A stretch of 64,000 nt of DNA, taken from contig NZ_CP077093.1 in assembly GCF_014268755.2 (NCBI RefSeq), forward strand, positions 5,849,501 to 5,913,500. Reading direction: 5' to 3'. Below, one piece after another: positions 1 to 8,608 of the stretch. Source of the stretch: Pseudomonas vanderleydeniana (GTDB lineage: Bacteria; Pseudomonadota; Gammaproteobacteria; Pseudomonadales; Pseudomonadaceae). Every line of letters starts with the position of its first letter. The stretch's first letter is position 1. Both the position numbers and the translations under genes were made by a program. The notes below the pieces were generated by a model. The model was not told where the DNA came from. It saw nothing but the letters and a program-made list of their open reading frames with translations, and searched no databases.

Positions 1-698
1 ACTATTCCCGCGACGAAGAAGAGAACCTGCTGCGCAACTACCTGGCCTATCAGCCAAGCGGGCTGCTGCTGATCGGTTTCGACCGATCGGAAAGCGCCCG
101 GCGGCTGATCGAGGCAAGCAACGTGCCGTGCGTCTACATGATGGACCTCGACCCCGGCGCCGGAGTGCATTGTGTCGGTTTCTCGCAGCAGAGTGCCGGC
201 GCCACCGCCGCCGAGCACCTGATCGCCCGTGGCCGGCGCCACCTGGCCTACATCGGGGCGCAACTGGACCAACGCACGCTGCTGCGCGGCGAAGGTTTCC
301 GCCAGGCCCTGCAAGAGGCCGGGCTCTACGACCCGGACCTGGAGCTGCTGACCCCGCGCCCATCATCGGTGGGCCTGGGCGGCGAACTGTTCCTGCAGAT
401 GATGAACAGCCACCCCCAGGTCGATGCGATCTTCTTCGGCAACGACGACCTGGCCCAGGGTGCCCTGCTCGAAGCCATGCGCTGCGGCATCAAGGTACCG
501 GAACAGGTCGCGGTCCTGGGCTTCAACGACTTGCCCGTGTCGGCCTTCATGGTCCCGCGCCTGAGCAGCATCCGCACCCCGCGCGAAGCCATCGGCCAAC
601 GGGCGGCGGAACAGTTGCTGAATCTGCTGGCGGGCAACGCGGTGTCCCAGCCGGTGGTGGACATGGGCTTCGAACTGATGGTCCGCGAGAGTAGCTAG
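1..698 (+). CDS. LacI/GalR-family transcriptional regulator, 3' part only
   Basis: The reading frame is open from base 3, so the window cuts the gene and the N-terminal helix-turn-helix is missing. What remains (about 231 residues) is a periplasmic-binding-protein-like effector domain. The visible family features are the GLLLIGF strand, a NDDLAQGALLEA helix after a FFG strand, and VAVLGFNDLP close to the C-terminus, which is the standard end of LacI-type sugar-responsive repressors. The effector is unknown. The wording of the NDDLAQGALLEAM segment resembles gluconate-type GntR repressors, but this is resemblance only. The stop codon lies inside a palindrome shared with the convergent LysR gene. 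Confidence 0.85.
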   Translation, partial: YSRDEEENLLRNYLAYQPSGLLLIGFDRSESARRLIEASNVPCVYMMDLDPGAGVHCVGFSQQSAGATAAEHLIARGRRHLAYIGAQLDQRTLLRGEGFRQALQEAGLYDPDLELLTPRPSSVGLGGELFLQMMNSHPQVDAIFFGNDDLAQGALLEAMRCGIKVPEQVAVLGFNDLPVSAFMVPRLSSIRTPREAIGQRAAEQLLNLLAGNAVSQPVVDMGFELMVRESS

Positions 699-743
699 TG
701 GCCTGTACGGTTGAGTATGCGCATTAGCCACACAGGCCACTAG
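695..743. terminator. 12-bp perfect inverted repeat between convergent genes
   Basis: Arms CTAGTGGCCTGT (695-706) and ACAGGCCACTAG (732-743) are perfect complements around a 25-base loop. Each arm contains the TAG stop of one of the two convergent genes. There is no U-tract, so intrinsic termination is inferred only from position. Confidence 0.5.
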
Positions 744-1621
744 GTCTCAGCCAGGCACTGCACCAACGCTGCCGCACCCTTGCCCAACGGCTGGTGCTTG
801 AGCCAAACCGCATGCACCGGCAACAGCAGGCCATTCTCGACATTCCGGAAATCCAGGCGCTTGAGGCGTCCCAGCTCCAGCAGCGGCGCCACCACCGCCA
901 GCGGGAAGTTGCCCCAGCCCAGGCCGCTCTCGACCATCTCCAACGCCACGGACAGGCTGTTGGTCCGCCAATGGGAAGCACCGAGCAAGGGGCGTGGCTC
1001 GGACATCGGCAGATCCGGCGCCGCCACGACGATCTGCCGGACATTGACCAGGTCCTCCAGGCGTGGATTGGGTCCCAACTGCTGTAATGCCGGATGATCG
1101 GCGGCCAAGGTGGCGACCAGCCGCTCGACCCCGACGAACTGGAAGCGCTCCTGCATGTCCAGGCTCAACCCGGCAAACGCCACGCACAGGTTGACCCGGC
1201 CGCTGTGCAACAGGTGCAGGATGTCGTCCTGCGGCGCACTCAACACCTCGACGTCCAGCAGCGGATACGTCTGGCTGACAGCAGCGATCGCGGCCACCAA
1301 CCGGCTGCGATCGAGGTCCTCGACCACCCCGATCGCCAGCTTGCTTTCCAGCCCCAGCGACAGCTGCACCGCATGAGCCTGCAATTGCCTGAGCTGCCCG
1401 GCGATCAGCCGCGCATGAGGTACCAGTGCAGCCGCCTGGGCGGTCGGCAACGGCTCGCGATGGCTGCGATCGAACAATGGATAACCCAGCTCGGCCTCCA
1501 GGTTGGCGATCCCCATGCTGACCGCCGACGGGACCTTGCCCAAGGCCCGCGCAGCTGCCGAGAAGGAACCCCGCTCGATCACCGCGAGGAACAGCTCGAT
1601 ACTGTCGCTGGAAAAATTCAT
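740..1621 (-). CDS. LysR-family transcriptional regulator next to a PACE efflux gene
   Basis: The 293-residue product has the normal LysR length. It has an N-terminal winged helix-turn-helix (residues about 5-65, with FLAVIERGSFSAAARALG and SAVSMGIANLEAELG) followed by a type 2 periplasmic-binding-like effector domain. It is divergent from the PACE-family transporter gene, with a 131-base spacer. The same arrangement (aceR/aceI) is known in Acinetobacter, where the LysR protein activates the efflux gene. By inference this regulator controls the transporter at 1753. The ligand could be a polyamine-like or biguanide compound, but nothing in the sequence proves this. Confidence 0.85.
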   Translation of the reverse strand: MNFSSDSIELFLAVIERGSFSAAARALGKVPSAVSMGIANLEAELGYPLFDRSHREPLPTAQAAALVPHARLIAGQLRQLQAHAVQLSLGLESKLAIGVVEDLDRSRLVAAIAAVSQTYPLLDVEVLSAPQDDILHLLHSGRVNLCVAFAGLSLDMQERFQFVGVERLVATLAADHPALQQLGPNPRLEDLVNVRQIVVAAPDLPMSEPRPLLGASHWRTNSLSVALEMVESGLGWGNFPLAVVAPLLELGRLKRLDFRNVENGLLLPVHAVWLKHQPLGKGAAALVQCLAET

Positions 1622-1752
1622 ACGCCCAATCTGTCAATTTTCTTGAAAGCTTCTGACTTTTTCTATCACTCAAAGTGAAGCTATCGTCGCTCCCCCTGCC
1701 AGTCCGCGCAACCACAAACGCAGACAATCCTGGCCCTCAACGAGGAGAAGAC

Positions 1753-2196
1753 ATGCAAGGCCTGAAACGCAAACTGATCTTTGTCGCGCTCTACGAAGTG
1801 ATCGGCATGACCCTTTCCGCCCTCACCCTGGCGGCGCTGTCTGGCACTGCGCCAAGCAGCACCGGCCCGTTGGCGGTGATCATCACCAGCATTGCCGTGA
1901 CCTGGAACTTCATCTTCACCAGCCTGTTCGAGCGCTGGGAAAGCCGTCAGCGCTCGCGCACCCGCACGGTCAAGCGACGGATCGCCCATGCCGTGGGCTT
2001 CCAACTGACGCTGATTGTCTTCCTGATCCCGCTGATCGCCTGGTGGATGACCATCAGCCTGCTGCAGGCATTCCTGCTGGATGTGGTGCTGATCATCCTG
2101 ATCCCGTTCTACACCTTCGCCTTCAACTGGGCGTTCGACCGGGTATTCGGCCTGCCGCTGTCGGCGTTGCCGGAGAATCTCGCACAAAGCCGATGA
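1753..2196 (+). CDS. PACE-family (AceI-like) multidrug efflux transporter
   Basis: This 147-residue integral membrane protein has four predicted helices arranged as two bacterial transmembrane pairs. The start is set by GAGGAGAAG seven or so bases before ATG 1753. A longer frame from 1675 lacks such a site. Family markers are a glutamate at residue 15 in the first helix (LYEVIG), matching the essential Glu15 of Acinetobacter AceI, the WNFIFTSLFERWE motif after helix 2, and a related FNWAFDRVF motif after helix 4. Known members export chlorhexidine, proflavine and short-chain diamines by proton antiport. It is probably regulated by the divergent LysR gene. Confidence 0.85.
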   Translation: MQGLKRKLIFVALYEVIGMTLSALTLAALSGTAPSSTGPLAVIITSIAVTWNFIFTSLFERWESRQRSRTRTVKRRIAHAVGFQLTLIVFLIPLIAWWMTISLLQAFLLDVVLIILIPFYTFAFNWAFDRVFGLPLSALPENLAQSR

Positions 2197-2282
2197 GCGG
2201 CATGCAGGGCGCGAGCGATAGGCTAACGTGAGTGTTCATCAATTGGTCACATTCCGTTCGGAACACCTACAAGGAAGCCGGC

Positions 2283-3170
2283 ATGAACCTGCCCAAAGTC
2301 CTGCTCACCGGTGCCTGCGGTCGTATTGGCAAGACGTTTTTCCTCGCCAGCCGGGAACGCTACGAGTTCGTGCTCGTCGACCGCCACCTCCCGGACTTCC
2401 CCATTGGCGGACACCGTTTCGTGCGGCTGGACCTGGACGAAAGGGACGGCCTGCCTGCGCTGCTCGAAGGTATCGACGTGGTGGTGCACCTGGCGAGCAC
2501 CCCGCACCTGGATGCCTCCTTCGAGGAGTTGCTGCCCAACAATATCCTTGCCACCACCTACCTGCTGGAAGCCACGGCCAAGGCCGGCTGCCCGCGAATG
2601 GTATTTGCCAGCAGCACCCAGGCGGTCGAGGGCCATGCACCGGATCGACGGCTCACGCCGAACACGTCGGTGATGCCGGCCAACCTGTACGGTGCCAGTA
2701 AATGCTATGGGGAGGCGCTGTGCGCGTTGTATGCCGGCCAGCATGGCCTGTCGACCATCGTCCTGCGCCTGGGCGCCTTCGGACTGCCAGACGACCCTGA
2801 CTGGCAGCGAACCCGCGAGCTGGATAGCTGGCTCAGCCCGCGCGACGCCGTGCAATTGTTGCAACGAGCCATCGAGGTGAAAGGGGTACGGCATGTGGTC
2901 GCCCACGGCATATCCGATAACGGCGGCAAACGCCTGGATCTGGAGGAAACCAGGCGTGTGCTGGGCTACCAACCGCTGGATGACAACTCCCGGGAAGGCA
3001 GATGGAGTGCGGCCACCCAGCTGGATGGCCCCCCCTTCATAGCGAGTTCACGTAGACCGACTTCGCGACCAGATACGGTTCCAGCGCCTCTGGTCCACCT
3101 TCGGAGCCGTAGCCCGAGTCCTTCACCCCACCGAACGGCATCTCCGCCCAGGGAGTCATCGCCTGGTTGA
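2283..3170 (+). CDS. NAD(P)-dependent epimerase/dehydratase (extended SDR), 3' end probably out of frame
   Basis: The start is ATG 2283 with AAGGAAG upstream. The N-terminus has a Rossmann glycine motif ([12 protein letters not shown]), followed by a [21 protein letters not shown] segment, an acceptor loop ([10 protein letters not shown]) and the catalytic YGASK. This organisation resembles uronate dehydrogenase-like SDR enzymes of about 250-270 residues. The last 44 or so residues are low-complexity Arg/Ser/Pro-rich and are read antisense through the 3' end of the convergent aldehyde dehydrogenase gene (134-base overlap). A run of seven C at 3029-3035 precedes this tail. Removing one C would give a stop TAG at 3039-3041 and a protein of 252 residues. 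Substrate unknown. Confidence 0.75.
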   Translation: MNLPKVLLTGACGRIGKTFFLASRERYEFVLVDRHLPDFPIGGHRFVRLDLDERDGLPALLEGIDVVVHLASTPHLDASFEELLPNNILATTYLLEATAKAGCPRMVFASSTQAVEGHAPDRRLTPNTSVMPANLYGASKCYGEALCALYAGQHGLSTIVLRLGAFGLPDDPDWQRTRELDSWLSPRDAVQLLQRAIEVKGVRHVVAHGISDNGGKRLDLEETRRVLGYQPLDDNSREGRWSAATQLDGPPFIASSRRPTSRPDTVPAPLVHLRSRSPSPSPHRTASPPRESSPG

Positions 3171-4482
3171 TCCACAACATGCCGGCCTCGACCCGTTGGG
3201 TCAGACGATGCACGTTGGCGAACGAACGGGTGAAGGCGTAGGCAGCCAGGCCATAGGGCAGCCGGTTCGCTTCGGTGATCGCCTCGTCAAGCGAGTCGAA
3301 TCCACGCACCGCGGCCACCGGGCCGAACGGTTCGTTGTTGAACACGTCCGCATCCAGCGGCACCCCGGAAAGGATAGTCGGCGCGAAGAAGTTGCCGGCG
3401 TTGCCGATCCGCTCGCCCCCCGTCTCCAGGCGCGCGCCACTGGCCAACGCACTCTCGACCACCTGGCTCATCGCACTCAGGCGACGCCCGTTGGCCAGCG
3501 CACCGAGGGTAGTGTCGGCTTCGAGGCCGTTGCCGACCTTGAGCGACTGGGCATAACGAACCATCTCGCGGGTGAACTCCTCGCGGATGCTGTTATGAAC
3601 CAGGAACCGCGTCGGCGAAATGCACACCTGCCCGGCGTTGCGGAACTTGGCGCCGGCCATGGCCTTGACCGCCGCTTCCACGTCGGCGTCCTCGGCGATG
3701 ATCACCGGTGCATGCCCGCCCAGTTCCATCGTCGCCCGTTTCATATGCTGGCCGGCAAGGGCCGCCAGGTGCTTGCCCACCGGCGTCGAACCGGTGAAGG
3801 TGACCTTGCGCACCACCGGGTGAGCGATCAGGTAGGAGGAAATCTGCGCCGGGTCGCCGAACACCAGCCCGACGACGCCTGGCGGCACGCCGGCATCGAC
3901 GAACGCCCGCAGCAGTGCTGCCGGTGACGCCGGGGTTTCCTCGGGAGCCTTGACCAGGAAGGAACAGCCGGTCGCCAGCGCGGCACACAGCTTGCGCACC
4001 ACCTGGTTGACCGGGAAGTTCCATGGCGTGAAGGCGGCCACCGGCCCGACCGGCTCGCGCACCACCGTCTGCTGCACCGCGACGTTGCGCGACGGTACGA
4101 CCCGACCGTAGACACGCCGGCCTTCATCGGCGAACCATTCGATGATGTCGGCGGCGGAATTGACCTCGACACGCGACTCTGAGAGCGGCTTGCCCTGCTC
4201 CTGGGTCAACAGTTGCGCGATGCCTTCGGCCCGTTCGCGCAGCAGTTGCGCCGCCTTGCGCATGAGCTGCGCCCGTTCGTTGGCCGGCACCCAGCGCCAC
4301 GTGTCGAAACCGCGTTGAGCGGCCGCCAGGGCACGATCCAGGTCGGCGATGTCGGCATGAGCGACCTGCCCGATCACCAGGCCGGTGGCCGGGTTCAGCA
4401 CGTCGAGGGTCTTGCCGCTCTGCGCGTCGCACCACACGCCGTCGATCAGCAGCTGTGTATTGACATAGTTCGCATCGGTCAT
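3037..4482 (-). CDS. NAD(P)-dependent aldehyde dehydrogenase, succinate-semialdehyde dehydrogenase type
   Basis: The 481-residue protein starts at ATG 4482, preceded by GGGAGAG. A longer frame upstream looks non-coding. It has the full ALDH core: [10 protein letters not shown], the nucleotide-binding FTGSTPVGK, the general-base glutamate in MELGGHAP, the catalytic cysteine in [10 protein letters not shown], and the NNEPFGPVA and [12 protein letters not shown] motifs. The [10 protein letters not shown] ending is typical of GabD-like and related semialdehyde dehydrogenases. A gabT or other pathway gene is absent nearby, so the substrate is not settled. It converges on and overlaps the epimerase frame. 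Confidence 0.88.
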   Translation of the reverse strand: MTDANYVNTQLLIDGVWCDAQSGKTLDVLNPATGLVIGQVAHADIADLDRALAAAQRGFDTWRWVPANERAQLMRKAAQLLRERAEGIAQLLTQEQGKPLSESRVEVNSAADIIEWFADEGRRVYGRVVPSRNVAVQQTVVREPVGPVAAFTPWNFPVNQVVRKLCAALATGCSFLVKAPEETPASPAALLRAFVDAGVPPGVVGLVFGDPAQISSYLIAHPVVRKVTFTGSTPVGKHLAALAGQHMKRATMELGGHAPVIIAEDADVEAAVKAMAGAKFRNAGQVCISPTRFLVHNSIREEFTREMVRYAQSLKVGNGLEADTTLGALANGRRLSAMSQVVESALASGARLETGGERIGNAGNFFAPTILSGVPLDADVFNNEPFGPVAAVRGFDSLDEAITEANRLPYGLAAYAFTRSFANVHRLTQRVEAGMLWINQAMTPWAEMPFGGVKDSGYGSEGGPEALEPYLVAKSVYVNSL

Positions 4483-4723
4483 CGGTACTCTCCCAAATAA
4501 TCGTTCAGGCGTTCGGATGCAGGCTACTGAACGCGCTATTGCCCAGCACTGCAAGTGATTTCTCAACAGGCCACAGCGGCAAGCCCGGCGGCAAGAGTTG
4601 TCCGCTTTCCGGCCAGGGGCTGCAGGCATGTATCACCCGGGGCGCAGAAAATCGGGCTTTGTACCAGCCGGCATACAAATTGCTCTGAGCCTTGAGTCTT
4701 TCTAACACTCAGGTATTTATCCC

Positions 4724-5275
4724 ATGTTGGTCAATGCCCGTAACAATCCGGCGATCCAGCCTACCAACCGCTCGGACCTGGATCCCACCACCGCCGCCAA
4801 CAACATGCTCTCCAGCGGCTACGTACAAACCGCCCAGGCGGCCGCCGGCGTCAGCTCGAACGCGGCCACCCAGACCGCCGCGGACAAGGTCGCCGACAAC
4901 GTCAATGCCGCGTTCGCCAAGACCCGCGTGCACCTGCAGGCCAAGGTTCCGGACGTGGCCGCCGCCGCGACCCTCACCGCCACGCCGCCGACCACCCGCA
5001 CCGCGCCGTCCGCCACCAGTACCGACAGCGACGCGATGAAGGAATTCAAGGATTACATGAGCAAGTCGCCGGCCGAACGCCTGCGCGAGCAGTTGCTCAA
5101 GGACCAGGGGCTGACCGAGGAAAGCTTCAAGCAACTGCCGCCTGAACAGCAGCAGGCGATCAACAACAAGATCGCCGAACGCATCAAGGAGCAGTTCAAC
5201 GCCCAGACCGAGAAAAACAGTCCGAACCCGGTCGACAAGCAGACCGCCAGCGCCTTCCTCACCAGCAACACCTGA
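4724..5275 (+). CDS. Hypothetical protein, low-complexity Ala/Thr N-terminus and charged helical C-terminus
   Basis: The 183-residue soluble protein has no signal peptide or membrane helix. Residues 1-105 are rich in Ala, Thr, Asn and Pro and look disordered. Residues 105-165 (EFKDYMSKSPAERLREQLLKD) form a charged, probably helical segment with PPEQQQAINNKIAERIKEQ. The codon bias and third-position GC match neighbours, so it is likely real. I recognise no family. The C-terminal segment resembles short helical regions of Pseudomonas proteins of unknown function. No good Shine-Dalgarno sequence is visible in front of ATG 4724. Confidence 0.65.
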   Translation: MLVNARNNPAIQPTNRSDLDPTTAANNMLSSGYVQTAQAAAGVSSNAATQTAADKVADNVNAAFAKTRVHLQAKVPDVAAAATLTATPPTTRTAPSATSTDSDAMKEFKDYMSKSPAERLREQLLKDQGLTEESFKQLPPEQQQAINNKIAERIKEQFNAQTEKNSPNPVDKQTASAFLTSNT

Positions 5276-5352
5276 TCGGGCGCGACCAGCAGGCTTGTCC
5301 GCGAGCCGGTCCCCGAGGCCGCAAGAAGCGTCGCGGACCAGCCCGCGCCGGA

Positions 5353-6219
5353 TCAATCCAGCATTTCGAAAAGCGCCGCCACTGCCGCACTCCGGCTGGC
5401 GGTTGCACTGCAGACCAGGGCAAAGCGGCGCTCGACCGGCACCTCCAGTGACAGGATACGCAAGCCCTTGCGCTCCTTCGGCAAGGTCAGCTCCGGCACC
5501 AGGCTCACACCCAGCCCTTCGCGCACCAATGCAAAGGCGCTGCTCCATTCGCGTACTTCCACCCGTACATTCGCCAGTTGCAACCCGGCATCGGCGGCAA
5601 GGCTGCGCGCGTTCACCGTGCAACCGCCAGTCGCCAGCACGAAGGGTTCGACGACCAGTTCGGCCAGTGCCACCCGCCCCTCGGCCCCCCGTGCCGCCAG
5701 CCGGTGCCCCATGGGCAGCACAGCCACCCAGCGATCACGGCCCAACTCATGGGCCTCGCGCTCCGGTGCCGGGTTGAGCACCACCCCGACATCCACCAGA
5801 TTATCGGCCAGCATCGCCTCGACCTCATGGTCGCTGACCTCCAGCGCAACCACTTCGATCCCCGGATGACGCTGGCGGAACCGCTGCAACAACGGTGGCA
5901 ACAAGGTGCCCAGGACCATCGGGAAACTCGCCAGGCGGATCGTGCCCCTGGCCAGGCCCTTGGCGCTGTCGGCTCGCTGGCGAATGTTCTGCAGCGCGCC
6001 GAGCATCAGCCGCGCCTGTTCCAGCACCTGCAAGCCGACCGCCGTCGGCACCGCCTGGCGCGCTTCGCGGACGAACAACTGCACGCCGAGGGTCTGCTCC
6101 ATCGCGGCCAGGGCCTGGCTCGCGGCCGACTGGGTCATGCCGACCTGTTCGGCACCGCGACTGATCGTGCCGCTATCGAGTACCGCCACCAGCAGGCGCC
6201 AATGCATCAGGTTCATCAT
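5353..6219 (-). CDS. LysR-family transcriptional regulator
   Basis: The start is ATG 6219 or the next codon 6216, after AAGGACAG. A frame reaching 6321 overlaps the divergent GST leader and is unlikely. The product has about 288 residues: an N-terminal winged helix (LLVAVLDSGTISRGAEQVGMTQ) and a long linker helix, then a substrate-binding domain (ASFPMVLGTLLPPLLQRF). It is divergent from the glutathione transferase gene, with about 107 bases between starts, so it may regulate that gene. The effector is unknown. Confidence 0.85.
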   Translation of the reverse strand: MMNLMHWRLLVAVLDSGTISRGAEQVGMTQSAASQALAAMEQTLGVQLFVREARQAVPTAVGLQVLEQARLMLGALQNIRQRADSAKGLARGTIRLASFPMVLGTLLPPLLQRFRQRHPGIEVVALEVSDHEVEAMLADNLVDVGVVLNPAPEREAHELGRDRWVAVLPMGHRLAARGAEGRVALAELVVEPFVLATGGCTVNARSLAADAGLQLANVRVEVREWSSAFALVREGLGVSLVPELTLPKERKGLRILSLEVPVERRFALVCSATASRSAAVAALFEMLD

Positions 6220-6326
6220 GCCAGTCGCTGTCCTTATGGATCCTTTCTGAAGGATTAATTTTACCGGGATGGGAGACGAAGACGAGACTGCCGACCGTGT
6301 GTTTTTTCCCTTGGAGTCCACTGTCG

Positions 6327-6944
6327 ATGAAGTTGTACTACGCCCCTGAAACCTGCTCCCTGGCCCCGCATATCGTGCTCCTGGAACTCGACTTGCCGTT
6401 CGAGCGGGTGCGGGTCGACAACCGCAGCAAGCTCACCGAGCACGGCGAAGACTTCCTGCACATCAACCCCAAGGGTTATGTCGCGGCTCTGCAACTGGAC
6501 AATGGCGAGGTACTGACCGAAGGCGCGGTCATCCTGCAGTTCCTCGCCGACCTCAAGCCCACGGCCGGGCTCGCACCGGCCAATGGCAGCTGGCAACGGG
6601 TACGCCTGCAGGAATGGCTGAACTTCCTGGGCAGCGAAATCCACGGCACCATGGGGCCGCTGTTCAACGCCGCCATTGCCGAGGACGTCAAGGCCATTTT
6701 CCGTGCCCGGCTGTTCCAGCGCTTCGCGCTGCTGGAGAACACCCTGGCGCGGCAGGACCATCTACTCGAAAGCGGCTTCAGCGTGGCGGATGCGTATCTG
6801 TTCACGGTGATGCGCTGGAACCGCTTCTTCGCCATCGATCTCGCGCCCTGGCCGGCGCTGGCAAGATTCATGGAACGAGTCGGCGAGCGGCCGAGCGTGA
6901 AGGCAGCACTGGAGATCGAGTCGGCAGGGCTCACTCAGCCTTGA
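6327..6944 (+). CDS. Glutathione S-transferase, beta-class-like
   Basis: The 205-residue product starts at ATG 6327, with TTGGAG upstream. The N-terminal thioredoxin-fold domain begins MKLYYAPETCSLAP, which carries Cys10 and Ser11 at the positions used by beta-class bacterial GSTs. NPKGYVAAL (cis-Pro loop neighbourhood) and the TEGAVILQFLAD helix follow. The C-terminal helical domain includes the conserved FSVADAYLF motif. It is expected to conjugate or bind glutathione in the cytoplasm. The last 14 bases overlap the end of the convergent binding-protein gene. Confidence 0.9.
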   Translation: MKLYYAPETCSLAPHIVLLELDLPFERVRVDNRSKLTEHGEDFLHINPKGYVAALQLDNGEVLTEGAVILQFLADLKPTAGLAPANGSWQRVRLQEWLNFLGSEIHGTMGPLFNAAIAEDVKAIFRARLFQRFALLENTLARQDHLLESGFSVADAYLFTVMRWNRFFAIDLAPWPALARFMERVGERPSVKAALEIESAGLTQP

Positions 6945-7935
6945 ACACGTTCTGCTGCACCTCGATCGCCCTGGGCACCAGGTGATTGGCGAAGAACAGG
7001 TCGGCGGTACGCTGCTGGTTATCAATGGTCGCCTGGTCGATGGCCTGCAGCGGTACCCGCGAGCGATGCTCGAAATAGCGCTGGACCACCGCCCGGTCCA
7101 GACCAAGGGCCTGGGTCATCAGATCGATACTTGCATCGGCCTGGTCGAAGGATTCCTGCTGGCCCCGGCCAATGGCCTTGAGGATGGGCGCGATGCTCCG
7201 TGGGTACTGGCGAGCGAACGGGCCACTGGCGATATACAGTGAACCACCGGAGTTGAGTCCCTGGCCATCGCTGAGCAGCCGTGCACGGCCACCGAGCAGG
7301 GCTGCGGAATAGTAAGGGTCCCAGATCACCCAGGCATCCAGCTTGCCCTGTTCGAAGGCCGCCCGTGCATCGGCCGGCGACAGGTAGACCAGGTTCACAT
7401 CACTGAGCTTGAGACCCGCCCGAGCCAGGCTCTTGAGAAACAGATTGTGCGAGCTGGAGCCCTTCAGCAGGGCCACGCGCTTGCCCTTGAGGCCCGCCAC
7501 GCCTTGCACGCCGCTGTCCTTGGGAACGACGATGCCCTCGGTCTGGCCATCGGTCGGTTCGATGCCGATATAAACAAAGTCGATGCCGGCGACCTGGGCA
7601 AAGATCGGTGGAATATCGCCGATGTTGCCCACATCCAGGCTACCACCGTTGAGTGCCTCGATCAGTTGCGGCCCGCCGGGAAACTCGATCCATTGCACCT
7701 GGGTGCCTGGCAGGGCTTTCTCCAGCAGCTTGTGCTCACGGGCCAGGACCATGCTCACCGAGCTTTTCTGGTAACCGACCCGCAGGACCGCAGGCTCGGC
7801 GGCCTGGGCCACATGGCTCAGCAGGAGGAGGGCCAGCAGCGAGGTGCCGAACAGGGTCTTGAAGGGACTGGCCTGCTTCAGCTGGCATACAAGCCTTTGG
7901 GCGAAACGGCTGCAGGATGTTGCGGCACCGGACAT
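6931..7935 (-). CDS. Aliphatic sulfonate-type ABC transporter substrate-binding protein (SsuA-like), orphan
   Basis: The 334-residue product has a long N-region and a hydrophobic signal segment ending near AQA|AEP (residues about 27-46). The mature part has the NMT1/SsuA-like type 2 binding fold: LRVGYQKSS at the start, GGPQLIEALNGGSLDVG, GDIPPIFAQVAG, VALLKGSSSHN, and AWVIWDPYYSAAL. These motifs are standard for sulfonate or taurine binding proteins. GGAGCC lies before ATG 7935. No permease or ATPase gene is adjacent, so it must borrow a transporter encoded elsewhere or is a remnant of one. Confidence 0.88.
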   Translation of the reverse strand: MSGAATSCSRFAQRLVCQLKQASPFKTLFGTSLLALLLLSHVAQAAEPAVLRVGYQKSSVSMVLAREHKLLEKALPGTQVQWIEFPGGPQLIEALNGGSLDVGNIGDIPPIFAQVAGIDFVYIGIEPTDGQTEGIVVPKDSGVQGVAGLKGKRVALLKGSSSHNLFLKSLARAGLKLSDVNLVYLSPADARAAFEQGKLDAWVIWDPYYSAALLGGRARLLSDGQGLNSGGSLYIASGPFARQYPRSIAPILKAIGRGQQESFDQADASIDLMTQALGLDRAVVQRYFEHRSRVPLQAIDQATIDNQQRTADLFFANHLVPRAIEVQQNVFKAE

Positions 7936-8078
7936 GGTGGCTCCTTGAAAAAGAGTGGTACGGGATGTCCGGTAGTCCGGTGGCGGGATGCTACCAACCC
8001 GATTTATTCATTAATAATAATCAAAGAGTATTTTTATATAACCAAAGACCGCATCAACCACCTGCACCGAAGACCTTT

Positions 8079-8084
8079 TATAAT
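8079..8084 (+). promoter_or_regulatory. TATAAT -10 box ahead of the GNAT gene
   Basis: A perfect TATAAT occurs in an AT-rich patch (7995-8085) between divergent genes. No convincing -35 hexamer is visible. The predicted transcript would have a very short leader without a clear ribosome binding site before ATG 8112. Confidence 0.4.
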
Positions 8085-8111
8085 CACTCCCCCAACTCCG
8101 CCACCAAACCC

Positions 8112-8549
8112 ATGCCTGCTCTCGACTACAGCCCTCTCCCTCCGCCACTGCGCCCCCTGCTCGACAAGTTCTATCGGGCCCATGGTTGCGCCATGCGCGC
8201 CAGCGGCGAAGGGCAATTGTGGGTCGCCCGCGACGGCGGGATCGTTGCCGGCCTGTCACTGACCGCCGTCGCCGACGGCTTCTGGCTGACCGGCCTGTTC
8301 GTCGACCCGCAGCGGCGCGGCCAGGGCGTAGCCGGACATCTGGTCGCCAGGGCACTGGCGACGCTCGCCGGCCCCACCTGGCTGTTCTGCCATCCGGACC
8401 TGCGCGACTTCTACGCAAAACTCGGATTCAAGCCCGCCGGCCAACTGCCCCAGGCCCTGGCCGACCGACTGGCCCGCTACTCGCGCAGCAAGCCGCTGAT
8501 CGCCCTGGGCATAGAACCATTGGTTAGCTCGACTGCGGAAAATGTGTGA
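8112..8549 (+). CDS. GNAT-family N-acetyltransferase
   Basis: The 145-residue product has the single GNAT domain. The acetyl-CoA pyrophosphate loop is RRGQGVAGHL (residues about 69-78), preceded by the LTGLFVDPQ strand and followed by FCHPDLRDFYAKLGF, the typical C-terminal wedge. The start at 8112 matches the usual distance from the start to the CoA loop. The longer frame upstream is AT-rich intergenic sequence. The substrate is unknown. The stop overlaps the longest reading frame of the next gene but not its preferred start. Confidence 0.8.
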   Translation: MPALDYSPLPPPLRPLLDKFYRAHGCAMRASGEGQLWVARDGGIVAGLSLTAVADGFWLTGLFVDPQRRGQGVAGHLVARALATLAGPTWLFCHPDLRDFYAKLGFKPAGQLPQALADRLARYSRSKPLIALGIEPLVSSTAENV

Positions 8550-8608
8550 TCAGCCACCGTTGGCTGCGTGGTAGCCTCGGGAATCCACCCGTTCCTGACA
8601 GGATGATC

